A DNA stretch of 64,000 bases from JBBQDZ01 sp038237515. Its GTDB lineage: Bacteria; Actinomycetota; Thermoleophilia; Gaiellales; Gaiellaceae. Each line of letters opens with the position of its first letter. Positions within the stretch are counted from its first letter, which is position 1. Location: NCBI GenBank assembly GCA_038237515.1, contig JBBRYP010000001.1, positions 62,001 through 126,000 of the forward strand, given 5' to 3'. The notes under the pieces were generated by a model. It was not told where the DNA came from. It saw only the letters and a list, made by a program, of their open reading frames with translations, and ran no database searches. The position numbers and the translations under genes are program-made. Of this stretch, positions 1 through 7,141 are shown piece by piece.

Positions 1-2
1 AC

Positions 3-1415
3 GGGATCTGCATCTACCAGGAGCAGTACATGGAGATCGCCAAGCACCTCGCCGGATTCACGCCGGCCGAGGCGGACGATCTGCGCAAGGCGATCGGCAA
101 GAAGATCCACGCCCTGATGGCGTCGCTGAAGGAGAAGTTCCTGGAGGGCTGCGCCGCGCACGATGTAACGCCGGCCGTGGCGAAGCAACTGTGGGACGAC
201 ATGGAGAAGGCGCAGGACTACTCCTTCAACAAGTCCCACGCCGCCTGCTACGCGCTCACCGCCTACCGCACGGCGTACCTGCGCGCACACCACCCCCACG
301 CCTACATGGCCGCGCTGATCTCGTCGGTCATGAACACGAAGGACCGCGTGCCGTTTTACGTGAACGCCTGCGACGAGCTCGGCATCGAGGTGCTGCCGCC
401 GGACGTCAACTCCTCGGCATGCGACTTCGCGATCGTGGCCGGGAAGATCCGTTTCGGCCTGAACGCTGTGAAGAACGTGGGCGACACGGCTGCGCGGGCG
501 ATCGTCGCCGCCCGCGCAGCGGGCCCGTTCACCTCCGTCTGGGACTTCACGGAGCGGGTCGACCCGCAGGTCGTGAACAGGCGCGCGCTCGAGTCGCTCG
601 TGAAGTGCGGCGCGCTCGATTCGCTCGGGGCGCCGCGGAAAGGGATGCTCGAGGTGCTCGACCAGGCTCTCGCGTGGGGGAACAAGGCGACCGCCGACCG
701 GCTCGCCGGGCAGAGCTCCCTCTTCGACCTCGGCACCGAGGCGACCGATCCGGTCGAGCGCCACCATGCGGCGGTGCCGCCCGGCGAGTTTGACAAGCCG
801 GAGCTGCTGCGCCTCGAGAAGGAGACCCTCGGACTGTACGTCTCCGAGCACCCGCTGCACGGGATCCGCGACCAGCTGCGGCGCAAGACCGACTGCACGC
901 TCGGCGAGGTTGAGCGGCGGCGGGACGGAGAGGTCGTCACCGTGGGCGGCATCGTCGGCGCGCTTCGGCAGCTGACGACGAAGAAGGGCGAGCCGATGGT
1001 CTTCATGCGGCTCGACGACTTCACCGGCGGTTGCGAGGTCGTCGTCTTCAACTCCGTCTACGCGGCCGCTCGCGGCCTCTGCGAGGTCGACCGCATCCTC
1101 GTCGTCAAGGGACGCGTCGATCACAAGCAGGAGGGCGAGACGAAGTTGATCGCCGTCGAGGCGTCGGCCTTCGAGGCGACGCCGGAGCGGCGCGAGGTGC
1201 GACTGCACTTCGACGCTCGCAAGGCGCACTCGGGGATCGTCCGGGAGCTGGCCACGCTCGTGAAGGACTTTCCAGGAGAGGCGCCCGTCTACCTCGCGCT
1301 CGAGACCTCGGTCGGCCCGAGGATCCTCGCGCTCGGGACGGGCTATCGGGTCCGGCCCGAACCCGACTTCTTCGCCGAGGTGCGTTCGCTTCTCGGTGAG
1401 GCCGCGATCTCTTAG
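3..1415 (+). CDS. dnaE: DNA polymerase III subunit alpha (3' part, 5' end outside window)
   Basis: C-terminal 470 residues of the replicative polymerase. The frame is open from the left edge and begins with GICIYQEQ, the conserved block of the DnaE fingers region, so the gene starts upstream of the window. Helix-hairpin-helix repeats follow (FGLNAVKNVG, about residue 150 of the visible part), then an OB fold (TVGGIVGALRQ through VVVFNSVY, about residues 305-345) that binds single-stranded template, then the tail domain. It ends with TAG at 1413-1415. The OB-containing order is that of DnaE1-type enzymes, the main chromosomal replicase. Nothing downstream is cotranscribed in an obvious way. 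Confidence 0.95.
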   Translation, partial: GICIYQEQYMEIAKHLAGFTPAEADDLRKAIGKKIHALMASLKEKFLEGCAAHDVTPAVAKQLWDDMEKAQDYSFNKSHAACYALTAYRTAYLRAHHPHAYMAALISSVMNTKDRVPFYVNACDELGIEVLPPDVNSSACDFAIVAGKIRFGLNAVKNVGDTAARAIVAARAAGPFTSVWDFTERVDPQVVNRRALESLVKCGALDSLGAPRKGMLEVLDQALAWGNKATADRLAGQSSLFDLGTEATDPVERHHAAVPPGEFDKPELLRLEKETLGLYVSEHPLHGIRDQLRRKTDCTLGEVERRRDGEVVTVGGIVGALRQLTTKKGEPMVFMRLDDFTGGCEVVVFNSVYAAARGLCEVDRILVVKGRVDHKQEGETKLIAVEASAFEATPERREVRLHFDARKAHSGIVRELATLVKDFPGEAPVYLALETSVGPRILALGTGYRVRPEPDFFAEVRSLLGEAAIS

Positions 1416-1489
1416 CGGCCATCGCCACGCCGGGGATCCGAAGCTCATACTCGCAGCGGATGACGCGCTCCAGCCATCCACGCGGCACG

Positions 1490-1507
1490 TTAATTCTCGG
1501 TTAATTC
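1490..1507. repeat. Two TTAATTC heptamers one helical turn apart
   Basis: TTAATTC occurs at 1490-1496 and 1501-1507, giving an 11-bp period in otherwise GC-rich DNA between dnaE and the small ORF at 1593. The spacing would put both copies on one face of the helix, as in a direct-repeat operator. Function is inference only. Confidence 0.3.
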
Positions 1508-1592
1508 GACGGATCACCCGGTATGGGGAGATCCGCCGGGCTCGTTTGACCGAACATGCGAGTGAAAAGCGGTACCCGAAACGAGGGACTCA

Positions 1593-1793
1593 ATGCCTGC
1601 GGCTGATCTTCAACTCCCGATAACAGAGCAAGAGCGCATCGAGCGCTGGCGCGCCGCGGAGCTGGAGCGGGCCGGCTACGGCGTCCGGGAAGCGGCGAAG
1701 CTCGCCGCCCGCACCGACATCGATCTCCATCTGGCCGTCGAGCTGATCGATCGCGGCTGCCCGCACGACGTAGCGGTTCGCATCCTGCTCTAG
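1593..1793 (+). CDS. Hypothetical protein, 66 aa
   Basis: Not recognised. A small, mostly helical, charged protein (WRAAELERAGYGVREAAKL, then a second helix LHLAVELIDRGCPHDVAVRIL) with no signal peptide or membrane segment. The second half resembles short helical-bundle domains. The ATG at 1593 is preceded by a weak purine stretch (GAGGGA). It lies alone between dnaE and lgt with about 180 bp of upstream DNA carrying paired TTAATTC motifs. Codon usage has the strong third-position G/C typical of its neighbours, which supports it being a real gene. Confidence 0.6.
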   Translation: MPAADLQLPITEQERIERWRAAELERAGYGVREAAKLAARTDIDLHLAVELIDRGCPHDVAVRILL

Positions 1794-1875
1794 GGTCCCG
1801 CCCGGAAGATGAACCAGGGCGCCTGACAGGCGTCTCGCGGCGCAGCGATCCGACGAGCCGGGCAGAATCCTGCTC

Positions 1876-2745
1876 GTGCACGCCCTCGTCGCTTCGATCC
1901 CATCCCCGTCGTCGGGGGTTCGCCATCTAGGCCCGCTGACGCTGCACATGTACGGGCTGATGCTGCTGCTCGCCATCGCCGCCTGCATCCTCGTCACGGG
2001 CATCCGCTGGCGCGCGCAGGGCGGCGAATGGGACCTCGTGTTCCGGGTCGCCGTCTGGGGCGTCGCGTTCGGCATCGTCGGCGCCCGCGCCTACCACGAC
2101 CTGACGAGCTGGAACGAGGTGCCGAAACCGTGGTGGGGGCTCTTCGCGGTCTGGCAAGGCGGCCTCGGCGTCTGGGGCGGCATTTTCCTCGGCACGCTCG
2201 CCGGGGTCGTCATCGTCAAGCTGGCGGGCGAGAGCGTCCGCCGCTTCATGGACGCGGTCGCTCCCGGGCTCCTGCTCGCGCAGGGGATCGGCCGGTGGGG
2301 CAACTGGTGGAACCAGGAGCTCTTCGGCAAGCCGACGAAGCACTCCTTCGGGCTCGAGATCGACCTCCCGCACCGGCCCGCGCGCTACGCCGCCTATCAG
2401 ACCTTCCACCCGACCTTCCTCTACGAGTTCGCCTACGACACGATCATGGCGGGCGTCTTGATCAGCGTCGGGCGGCTCTTCCGGATCCGCCCGCCGGCGC
2501 TCTTCGCGCTCTACGTCTCGGTCTACACATTCGGGCGCTTCTTCGAGGAGCTCCTCAGGATCGACCCGTCCCACCACTACCACGGCCTGCGCCTGAACGC
2601 ATGGGTCTCGATCGTCGTCTTCGCGGTCTCGACGCTCTTCTTCATCTGGTGGCAGTTCATCCGCCGGCCCTCCGTGGAAGGCCCCCGGAGAGGCAGCCCG
2701 ATCATCTACGGCCCGTCGATGGCCGTGCCCCGCAGCAGACGCTGA
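1876..2745 (+). CDS. lgt: Prolipoprotein diacylglyceryl transferase
   Basis: 289 aa membrane enzyme that transfers diacylglycerol from phosphatidylglycerol to the lipobox cysteine of prelipoproteins, the first step of lipoprotein maturation. About seven hydrophobic segments are visible (first at residues 24-44). The family signature GRWGNWWNQELFGKPT is present near residue 138, and HP..LYE near residue 180 is the conserved Lgt motif. The GTG at 1876 sits 7 nt after a weak -10-like CAGAAT (1863-1868). A substrate, the lipoprotein at 14325, lies in the same window. The C-terminal 25 residues are basic and probably cytoplasmic. Confidence 0.93.
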   Translation: MHALVASIPSPSSGVRHLGPLTLHMYGLMLLLAIAACILVTGIRWRAQGGEWDLVFRVAVWGVAFGIVGARAYHDLTSWNEVPKPWWGLFAVWQGGLGVWGGIFLGTLAGVVIVKLAGESVRRFMDAVAPGLLLAQGIGRWGNWWNQELFGKPTKHSFGLEIDLPHRPARYAAYQTFHPTFLYEFAYDTIMAGVLISVGRLFRIRPPALFALYVSVYTFGRFFEELLRIDPSHHYHGLRLNAWVSIVVFAVSTLFFIWWQFIRRPSVEGPRRGSPIIYGPSMAVPRSRR

Positions 2746-2780
2746 GATCCGGCGCAAGAGGACGCGTCCGCCGCCGGCAC

Positions 2781-2786
2781 TACCCT
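2781..2786 (+). promoter_or_regulatory. -10 element of scpA, leaderless geometry
   Basis: TACCCT ends 7 nt before the ATG at 2794, so the transcript is predicted to begin at or next to the start codon. No Shine-Dalgarno sequence is present. Confidence 0.55.
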
Positions 2787-2793
2787 GGCCCTC

Positions 2794-3564
2794 ATGTCCG
2801 TGCGTGAGCTGGAGCTCGATCTCGACGCCTTCGAGGGGCCGTTCGACCTGCTGTTGACGCTCGTCCTGAAGGCGGAGCTGGAACCTGGCGAGATCGACGT
2901 CGCCGCGATCGTCGTCGCCTTCGTCGAGCGCCTCCAAGCGCGCGGGGAGCTCGATCTGGACGCCTGCGGCGAGTTCCTCGTCCTCGTCGCCTCCCTGCTC
3001 GAGCTGAAGGCACGGGCGCTCTTCCCGGACGAGGAGGAGCTCGACCTGGGCGACCTCGGCCCGGAGGAGGCTGCCGAGGAGCTCGCGCGCCGCCTCGCGG
3101 AATACCGCCGGCTGAAGGAGGGGGCGCTGTGGCTCGCGGAGAGGCTGGAGGCGCACGCCGACCGCTACTTCCGCATCGGGCCCTCGCCCCTCGCCCCTCG
3201 CCCGGAGCGGCGGCTGGCGAAGCAGGATCCCGGGCAGCTCGCCTGCGCGCTGCGCGCCCTGGCGGCCGAGCCGCCGGCAGTCTCCCTGACCCACATGGAG
3301 CTCCGCTTCCCACCGGTGTCGCAGTTCCTCGAGCGCTTCCGGGCGCTGCTCCGCCGGCGGTCGCGCTTCGACTTCGAGGCGTCGGTGGACGGACTGTCGC
3401 GGGTGGAGACGGCTGTCGCGTTCCTCGCGCTGCTCGAGCTCGTGCGCTCGCGGGAGGCGACGGTCACACAGGCGGCGCCATTCGCCGTAATCCATGTCGA
3501 CCGCGCGCAGGAAAATGCCGATCTCGACGGAAGGGAGACCTCATGGAGCGCCCGCTCCGCCTGA
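2794..3564 (+). CDS. scpA: Segregation and condensation protein A (kleisin)
   Basis: 256 aa kleisin that bridges the heads of SMC (41165-43909 here) and binds ScpB to form bacterial condensin. The N-terminal block (FEGPFDLLLTLVLKAELEPGEIDVAAIV) is the SMC-neck-binding helical domain; the C-terminal winged helix (VETAVAFLALLELVRSREATVTQ, about residues 210-235) binds the SMC cap. The last residues run 22 nt into scpB in another frame, implying translational coupling. A leaderless-type -10 lies just upstream. Length is normal for the family. Confidence 0.93.
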   Translation: MSVRELELDLDAFEGPFDLLLTLVLKAELEPGEIDVAAIVVAFVERLQARGELDLDACGEFLVLVASLLELKARALFPDEEELDLGDLGPEEAAEELARRLAEYRRLKEGALWLAERLEAHADRYFRIGPSPLAPRPERRLAKQDPGQLACALRALAAEPPAVSLTHMELRFPPVSQFLERFRALLRRRSRFDFEASVDGLSRVETAVAFLALLELVRSREATVTQAAPFAVIHVDRAQENADLDGRETSWSARSA

Positions 3565-4142
3565 TCTCGAGCAACCCGGTCGACCGCCTGGCGCGGACGA
3601 TCGAGGCGCTGCTCGTCGTCGCCACGACGCCGCTGCCGGTGGAGGAGCTGGCCGAGGCGGCAGACGACGCCACGGAGCGCGTGGAGACGGCCCTCGGGCT
3701 TCTCGCCGATCGCTTCCGCGAGGGCCGGAGCGGCATCGTTCTCGAGCAGGTCGCCGGCGGGTACGCGTTCCGGGCCTCCCGCGAAGCAGCGGCCGCCTGT
3801 GGAAGGCTCTTCGAGCGGCCCGTCGAGCGCGGGCTCTCGCAGGCAGCCCTGGAGACCCTCGCCGCCGTCGCCTACCTCGGCCCCTGCACTCGCCCGGAGA
3901 TCGCCCGCGTCCGCGGCGTCGGCGTCGACGGCGTCGTTGCCGGGCTCGTCGAGCGGGGCCTCGTCGCGGAGGCGGGGCGGGACGAGGCGGCCGGTGCCGT
4001 GCGCTACCGGACGACGCCGCTCTTCGAGCGCGTCTTCGGGCTCGAGAGCCTTTCGGAGCTGCCGAGACTCGACAACCTCGGCGCCGACGCCGAGGAGATC
4101 CGCGGCCGGCTCGAAGCGGTCGCAGCCCAGCGCCCCGCCTGA
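3543..4142 (+). CDS. scpB: Segregation and condensation protein B
   Basis: 199 aa protein of tandem winged-helix domains that dimerises and holds ScpA in the SMC complex. The ATG at 3543 gives the family N-terminus (RTIEALLVVATTPLPVEELAEAADD), and the second winged helix contains the conserved stretch ALETLAAVAYLGPCTRPEIARVRGV near residue 100, then YRTTPLFERVFGL. The open frame extends far upstream but that part is a shadow of scpA. The 22-nt overlap with scpA places both in one operon. Confidence 0.92.
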   Translation: MERPLRLISSNPVDRLARTIEALLVVATTPLPVEELAEAADDATERVETALGLLADRFREGRSGIVLEQVAGGYAFRASREAAAACGRLFERPVERGLSQAALETLAAVAYLGPCTRPEIARVRGVGVDGVVAGLVERGLVAEAGRDEAAGAVRYRTTPLFERVFGLESLSELPRLDNLGADAEEIRGRLEAVAAQRPA

Positions 4143-4195
4143 CCCTCTCGACCCGCGGAACAGCGGCGCGCTTTTCTCCGTTGTAGGAGACAGAG

Positions 4196-4756
4196 ATGGA
4201 CGTCACCGACGAGACCTTCTACTCCGAGGTTCTCCAGCGCTCCCACGACGTTCCCGTCGTGGTCGATTTCTGGGCCGAGTGGTGCGGGCCTTGCCGTGCG
4301 CTCGGGCCGGTGCTCGAGCAGGAGGCTGCCGCGCGCGAGGGGAAGGTCGTGCTCGCAAAGGTCGACGTCGAGGCGAACCCGGCGCTCGCCGGCCACTACG
4401 AGATCCGCGGCATTCCCGCCGTGAAGGCGTTTCGCAAAGGCCAGGTCGTCGACGAGTTCGTCGGCGCGCGCTCGCCGCAGCTCGTCGCCGACTTCCTCGA
4501 CGGCCTCAGCGGCCCGACGGCCGGCGAGCGCCTGCTCGAGGAGGTTCGCGCCGCGGGCGACGACCCCGAGCTCGTGGTTGCGCTCGAGCAGGGCGCGCAC
4601 GAGCGGGCGCTCGACCACCTGCTCGAGCAGGCACGCGCCGGTGGAGACGGCGTCGACCTCGTGCGCCGCCGGATGGTCGCGCTCTTCGAGGAGCTCGGCC
4701 AGGAGCATCCGCTGACGGTGCGCTACCGGCGCCGGCTCGCGAGCACGCTCTACTAG
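4196..4756 (+). CDS. Thioredoxin-domain protein, CnoX/YbbN-like
   Basis: 186 aa. Residues 1-105 form a thioredoxin fold with an intact redox-active WCGPC (Cys30, Cys33) and the cis-Pro loop GIPAVKAF. Residues 110-186 are helical (LLEEVRAAGDDPELVVALEQGAHERALDHLL) and match the short tetratricopeptide-like tail of CnoX/YbbN chaperedoxins, which hold oxidised clients for DnaK and GroEL. Classical CnoX in E. coli has lost the CGPC pair, whereas here it is retained, so both disulphide reductase and holdase roles are possible. A GGAG ribosome site precedes the ATG, so the gene is not leaderless. Confidence 0.82.
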   Translation: MDVTDETFYSEVLQRSHDVPVVVDFWAEWCGPCRALGPVLEQEAAAREGKVVLAKVDVEANPALAGHYEIRGIPAVKAFRKGQVVDEFVGARSPQLVADFLDGLSGPTAGERLLEEVRAAGDDPELVVALEQGAHERALDHLLEQARAGGDGVDLVRRRMVALFEELGQEHPLTVRYRRRLASTLY

Positions 4757-4777
4757 CGTGACCGGACCCGTTCGGTC

Positions 4778-5491
4778 ATGGGGCCTGAGCCCGTGCGGTT
4801 GAACGCGTTCCTCGCCCGTGCCGGCATCGCGTCGCGGCGTGGGGCGGACGAGCTGATCAAGGCGGGCCGGGTGCGCGTGAACGGCGCGGCTGGCGCGCTC
4901 AACACCTTCGTCGGCGAGGCCGATCGCGTCGAGCTCGACGGGGAGCGCCTCCGCGCCCAGCGCGAGGCGCACCTCCTCCTGCACAAGCCTGCCGGGGTGG
5001 TCACGACCGTGCGGGATCCCCGCGGGCGCCCGACGGTCGTTCAGCTCGTGCCGCGATCCCCGCGGGTCGTCCCGGTCGGCCGCCTCGACGCGGACACCAC
5101 GGGCGTCTTGCTCCTGACGAACGACGGGGACCTGGCGCACCGCCTCGCGCACCCGCGCTACGAGGTGGACAAGGTGTACGAGGTCGAGGTGAAGGGCCGG
5201 CCCGACGAGTCCTCGCTGCGTCGGCTGGCCGAGGGAATCGTCCTCGACGACGGGCGGACCTCTCCCGCCCAGGTGCGCCCTGCGGGAGCGCAACGGCTCG
5301 AGCTGACGCTCCACGAGGGGCGCAAGCACCAGGTCAAGCGCATGTTCGAGGCGATCGGCCACCCCGTCGTCAGCCTCCACCGCAGCCGGTACGCGGGCCT
5401 CGGCGTCGAGGGCCTCGAGCCCGGGCGCTGGAGGAGACTTACCGCGGCGGAGGTCCGAGAGCTGCGGGTGCTTGTCAAACTGTCGAGGTGA
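4778..5491 (+). CDS. RsuA/RluB-family rRNA pseudouridine synthase
   Basis: 237 aa. An N-terminal S4 RNA-binding domain (RLNAFLARAGIASRRGADELIKAGRV) is followed by the pseudouridine synthase core with the catalytic-Asp motif GRLDADTTGVLLLTNDGDL (near residue 108) and the C-terminal KHQVKRMFEAIGHPV motif. The family isomerises specific uridines in 23S (RluB, helix 89-90 region) or 16S rRNA (RsuA). RluB is the usual actinobacterial member and normally neighbours scpAB, as here, so RluB is favoured. The stop overlaps the next start as GTGA. Confidence 0.88.
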   Translation: MGPEPVRLNAFLARAGIASRRGADELIKAGRVRVNGAAGALNTFVGEADRVELDGERLRAQREAHLLLHKPAGVVTTVRDPRGRPTVVQLVPRSPRVVPVGRLDADTTGVLLLTNDGDLAHRLAHPRYEVDKVYEVEVKGRPDESSLRRLAEGIVLDDGRTSPAQVRPAGAQRLELTLHEGRKHQVKRMFEAIGHPVVSLHRSRYAGLGVEGLEPGRWRRLTAAEVRELRVLVKLSR

Positions 5492-5970
5492 TCTTTCTCG
5501 AGACAGAGCGCCTGCGCCTCGTCAGCTGTCCGGCCGAGACCGGCCACGACGAGCTCGCGCGGTGCCTGGGCGTGCGGGTGCCGGCGGAGTGGCCGCTCGA
5601 GCTGGCCGATCTGCTGCCGGCCTACTCGGCGGAGCTGCGCGCGGATGCCGAGCTCGAAGGCTGGGGGCCGTGGCTGATGGTCGCGAAAGACGAGGAGACT
5701 CTGGTGGGCGATCTCGGCTTCACGGGCAGGCCGGACGCGGAGGGAGCCGTCGAGATCGGCTACAGCGTCCTGCCGCCCTGGCGTCGGCGCGGCTATGCGA
5801 CCGAAGCCGTGCGTGAACTGCTGACCTGGGTGCTCGAGCGCCCGGGGGTGACGCACGTCGTCGCCGGCTGCGAACCGGGGAACGGGGGGTCGATCGGCGT
5901 CCTCGAGAAGGTCGGGATGAAGCTCGTCGGAGAGAGCGAGAGCATCCTCAGCTGGGAGCTCAGGCCCTGA
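5488..5970 (+). CDS. GNAT-family N-acetyltransferase (RimJ/RimL type)
   Basis: 160 aa acetyl-CoA-dependent acetyltransferase. It begins FLETERLRLVSC, typical of the RimJ/RimL subgroup, and has the acetyl-CoA pyrophosphate loop RRRGYATEAVRELLTWV (about residues 96-112) and the late beta-bulge region CEPGNGGSIGVLEKVGMK. The substrate cannot be deduced. The GTG at 5488 overlaps the pseudouridine synthase stop by 4 nt. Its 3' end overlaps the convergent trpS by 11 nt. Confidence 0.85.
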   Translation: MIFLETERLRLVSCPAETGHDELARCLGVRVPAEWPLELADLLPAYSAELRADAELEGWGPWLMVAKDEETLVGDLGFTGRPDAEGAVEIGYSVLPPWRRRGYATEAVRELLTWVLERPGVTHVVAGCEPGNGGSIGVLEKVGMKLVGESESILSWELRP

Positions 5971-6943
5971 CGAATCCCATCCGCCCGTACATAGACTCGA
6001 GCGTCGCCGCGCTCGCCGCCCGCGCTTGCTCGGCGCCGGAGGAGAGCAGGCGGCGCAGCTGGGACTCATCCGAGCGCAGCTCCTCGTAGTGCCGGCGGAT
6101 CGGGTCGAGCAGCTCGACGACGGCCTCGGCGACGTCGGTCTTGAAGGGACCGTAGCCCTCGCCGTCGTAGCGGGACTCGATGTCCGAGAAGGAGGCCCCA
6201 CTCGCAACCGACAGGATCTCGATCAGATTCGAGACGCCGGGCTTCGCCTCGGCGTCGTGGCGCACCTCGCGGCCCGAATCGGTGACTGCGCTTCGGATCT
6301 TCTTCCGGATGACCTCGGGGGAATCGGCGATCAGGATCGTGCCCTGGGCGGTGCCGCCTGTCGTGGACATCTTCTTCGTCGGTTCCTGAAGGTCCATGAT
6401 CCGTGCGCCCGTCTCGGGATACCGCCCCTCCGGAAGCCGGAAGATCTCGCCGTAGCGTCCGTTGAAGCGTTCGGCGAGATCCCTCGCAAGCTCGAGGTGC
6501 TGCCGCTGGTCGTCGCCGATCGGGACCAGGTCGGTCTGGTAGAGCAGGATGTCTCCGGCCATCAGGATGGGGTAGGTGAAGAGTCCGCCCGAGACGAAGT
6601 CCTGGCTCGCCCCCTTGTCCTTGAACTGGGTCATCCGCCCGAGCTGGCCGTAGCTCGCCACCGACGACAGCAGCCAAGCCGCCTCGGCATGCGCACTCAC
6701 ATGGCTCTGGACGAAAGTGGTCGAGCGGCGCGGATCGAGCCCGGTGGCGAACAGCATCGCTGCGAGGTCGAGCGTCGACTCGCGCAAGGTGTCGGGATCG
6801 TGATCGACGGTGATCGAGTGCAGGTCGACGATGCAGAAGAAAGCCTCTCCCTCCTCCTGGGTGGCCACGTACTGACGGAAGCCGCCGCTGTAGTTGCCGA
6901 AATGCTTAGCCCCGGTGGGCTGGATGCCGCTGAAGATCCTCAT
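5960..6943 (-). CDS. trpS: Tryptophanyl-tRNA synthetase
   Basis: 327 aa class I aminoacyl-tRNA synthetase that charges tRNA-Trp. The HIGH-equivalent motif is GIQPTGAKHFGN (residues 6-17) and the KMSKS loop is KMSTT (residues 191-195), both in the expected places; length is typical. The ATG at 6943 is 33 nt after a U-tract terminator that ends a Trp-codon leader, so expression is predicted to rise when charged tRNA-Trp is scarce. The 3' end overlaps the convergent acetyltransferase gene. The leader transcript starts about 150 nt upstream, next to the divergent DAHP synthase promoter. Confidence 0.96.
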   Translation of the reverse strand: MRIFSGIQPTGAKHFGNYSGGFRQYVATQEEGEAFFCIVDLHSITVDHDPDTLRESTLDLAAMLFATGLDPRRSTTFVQSHVSAHAEAAWLLSSVASYGQLGRMTQFKDKGASQDFVSGGLFTYPILMAGDILLYQTDLVPIGDDQRQHLELARDLAERFNGRYGEIFRLPEGRYPETGARIMDLQEPTKKMSTTGGTAQGTILIADSPEVIRKKIRSAVTDSGREVRHDAEAKPGVSNLIEILSVASGASFSDIESRYDGEGYGPFKTDVAEAVVELLDPIRRHYEELRSDESQLRRLLSSGAEQARAASAATLESMYGRMGFVRA

Positions 6944-6976
6944 CTCGTACCTCGCATCTCTCGCCGTCGCGGACGC

Positions 6977-7000
6977 AAAAAAGACCCTCCGAGGAAGGCC
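6977..7000 (-). terminator. Attenuator terminator of the trpS leader
   Basis: Read on the - strand: a 7-bp stem (GGCCTTC / GAGGGTC, two G-U pairs) closed by CTCG, followed directly by six T. This is a canonical intrinsic terminator placed 33 nt before the trpS start, where it would cut off the gene unless prevented from folding. Confidence 0.8.
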
Positions 7001-7054
7001 TGCGAGCGAAGCGGGAACGTCTACCGCGTCAGCGCAGGCAGCCGCCTCGCTCGC
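6977..7054 (-). promoter_or_regulatory. trpS leader: alternative RNA stems of a Trp attenuator
   Basis: Four pairing segments are visible on the - strand. Segment 1 (7042-7054), immediately after the Trp codons, can pair over 13 positions with 1' (7002-7014), with one G-U. Segment 2 (7033-7039), at the end of the leader ORF, pairs perfectly with 2' (6998-7004). Segment 2' overlaps the 5' strand of the terminator (6994-7000). A ribosome stalled at the Trp codons would cover segment 1 and free segment 2 to disrupt the terminator; a ribosome reaching the leader stop covers segment 2 and lets the terminator form. Confidence 0.75.
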
Positions 7055-7091
7055 TGCGCCAGGCCCAGCTGGTCACCGAGATCGGAACCAT
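7029..7091 (-). CDS. Trp leader peptide (20 aa) upstream of trpS
   Basis: A short ORF, ATG at 7091 to TGA at 7029, contains Trp-Ala-Trp at positions 9-11 (TGG codons at 7067-7065 and 7061-7059). Two Trp in 20 residues is far above chance, and they sit just before the pairing segments. The ATG lies 7 nt after a TACGCT -10 element, the same leaderless geometry as most genes here. The peptide itself probably has no function beyond sensing Trp-tRNA supply during translation. Confidence 0.78.
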   Translation of the reverse strand: MVPISVTSWAWRSERGGCLR

Positions 7092-7098
7092 CTCCCTG

Positions 7099-7104
7099 AG
7101 CGTA
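7099..7104 (-). promoter_or_regulatory. -10 element of the trpS leader transcript
   Basis: TACGCT on the - strand ends 7 nt before the leader-peptide ATG. It faces the aroF -10 (7129-7134) only 24 bp away, making a compact divergent promoter pair. Confidence 0.6.
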
Positions 7105-7128
7105 GCCCGAACCGCGGAAGGGCGCCAC

Positions 7129-7134
7129 TACAGT
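7129..7134 (+). promoter_or_regulatory. -10 element of the DAHP synthase gene, leaderless geometry
   Basis: TACAGT ends 7 nt before the GTG at 7142, so the mRNA should begin at about the start codon. Confidence 0.6.
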
Positions 7135-7141
7135 TCTCGCC

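Noticed and set aside
1927..3495. Long - strand open frame (522 codons) opposite lgt and scpA
   Set aside because: High-GC shadow: charged low-complexity translation, no family motif, and it lies opposite two well-identified genes.
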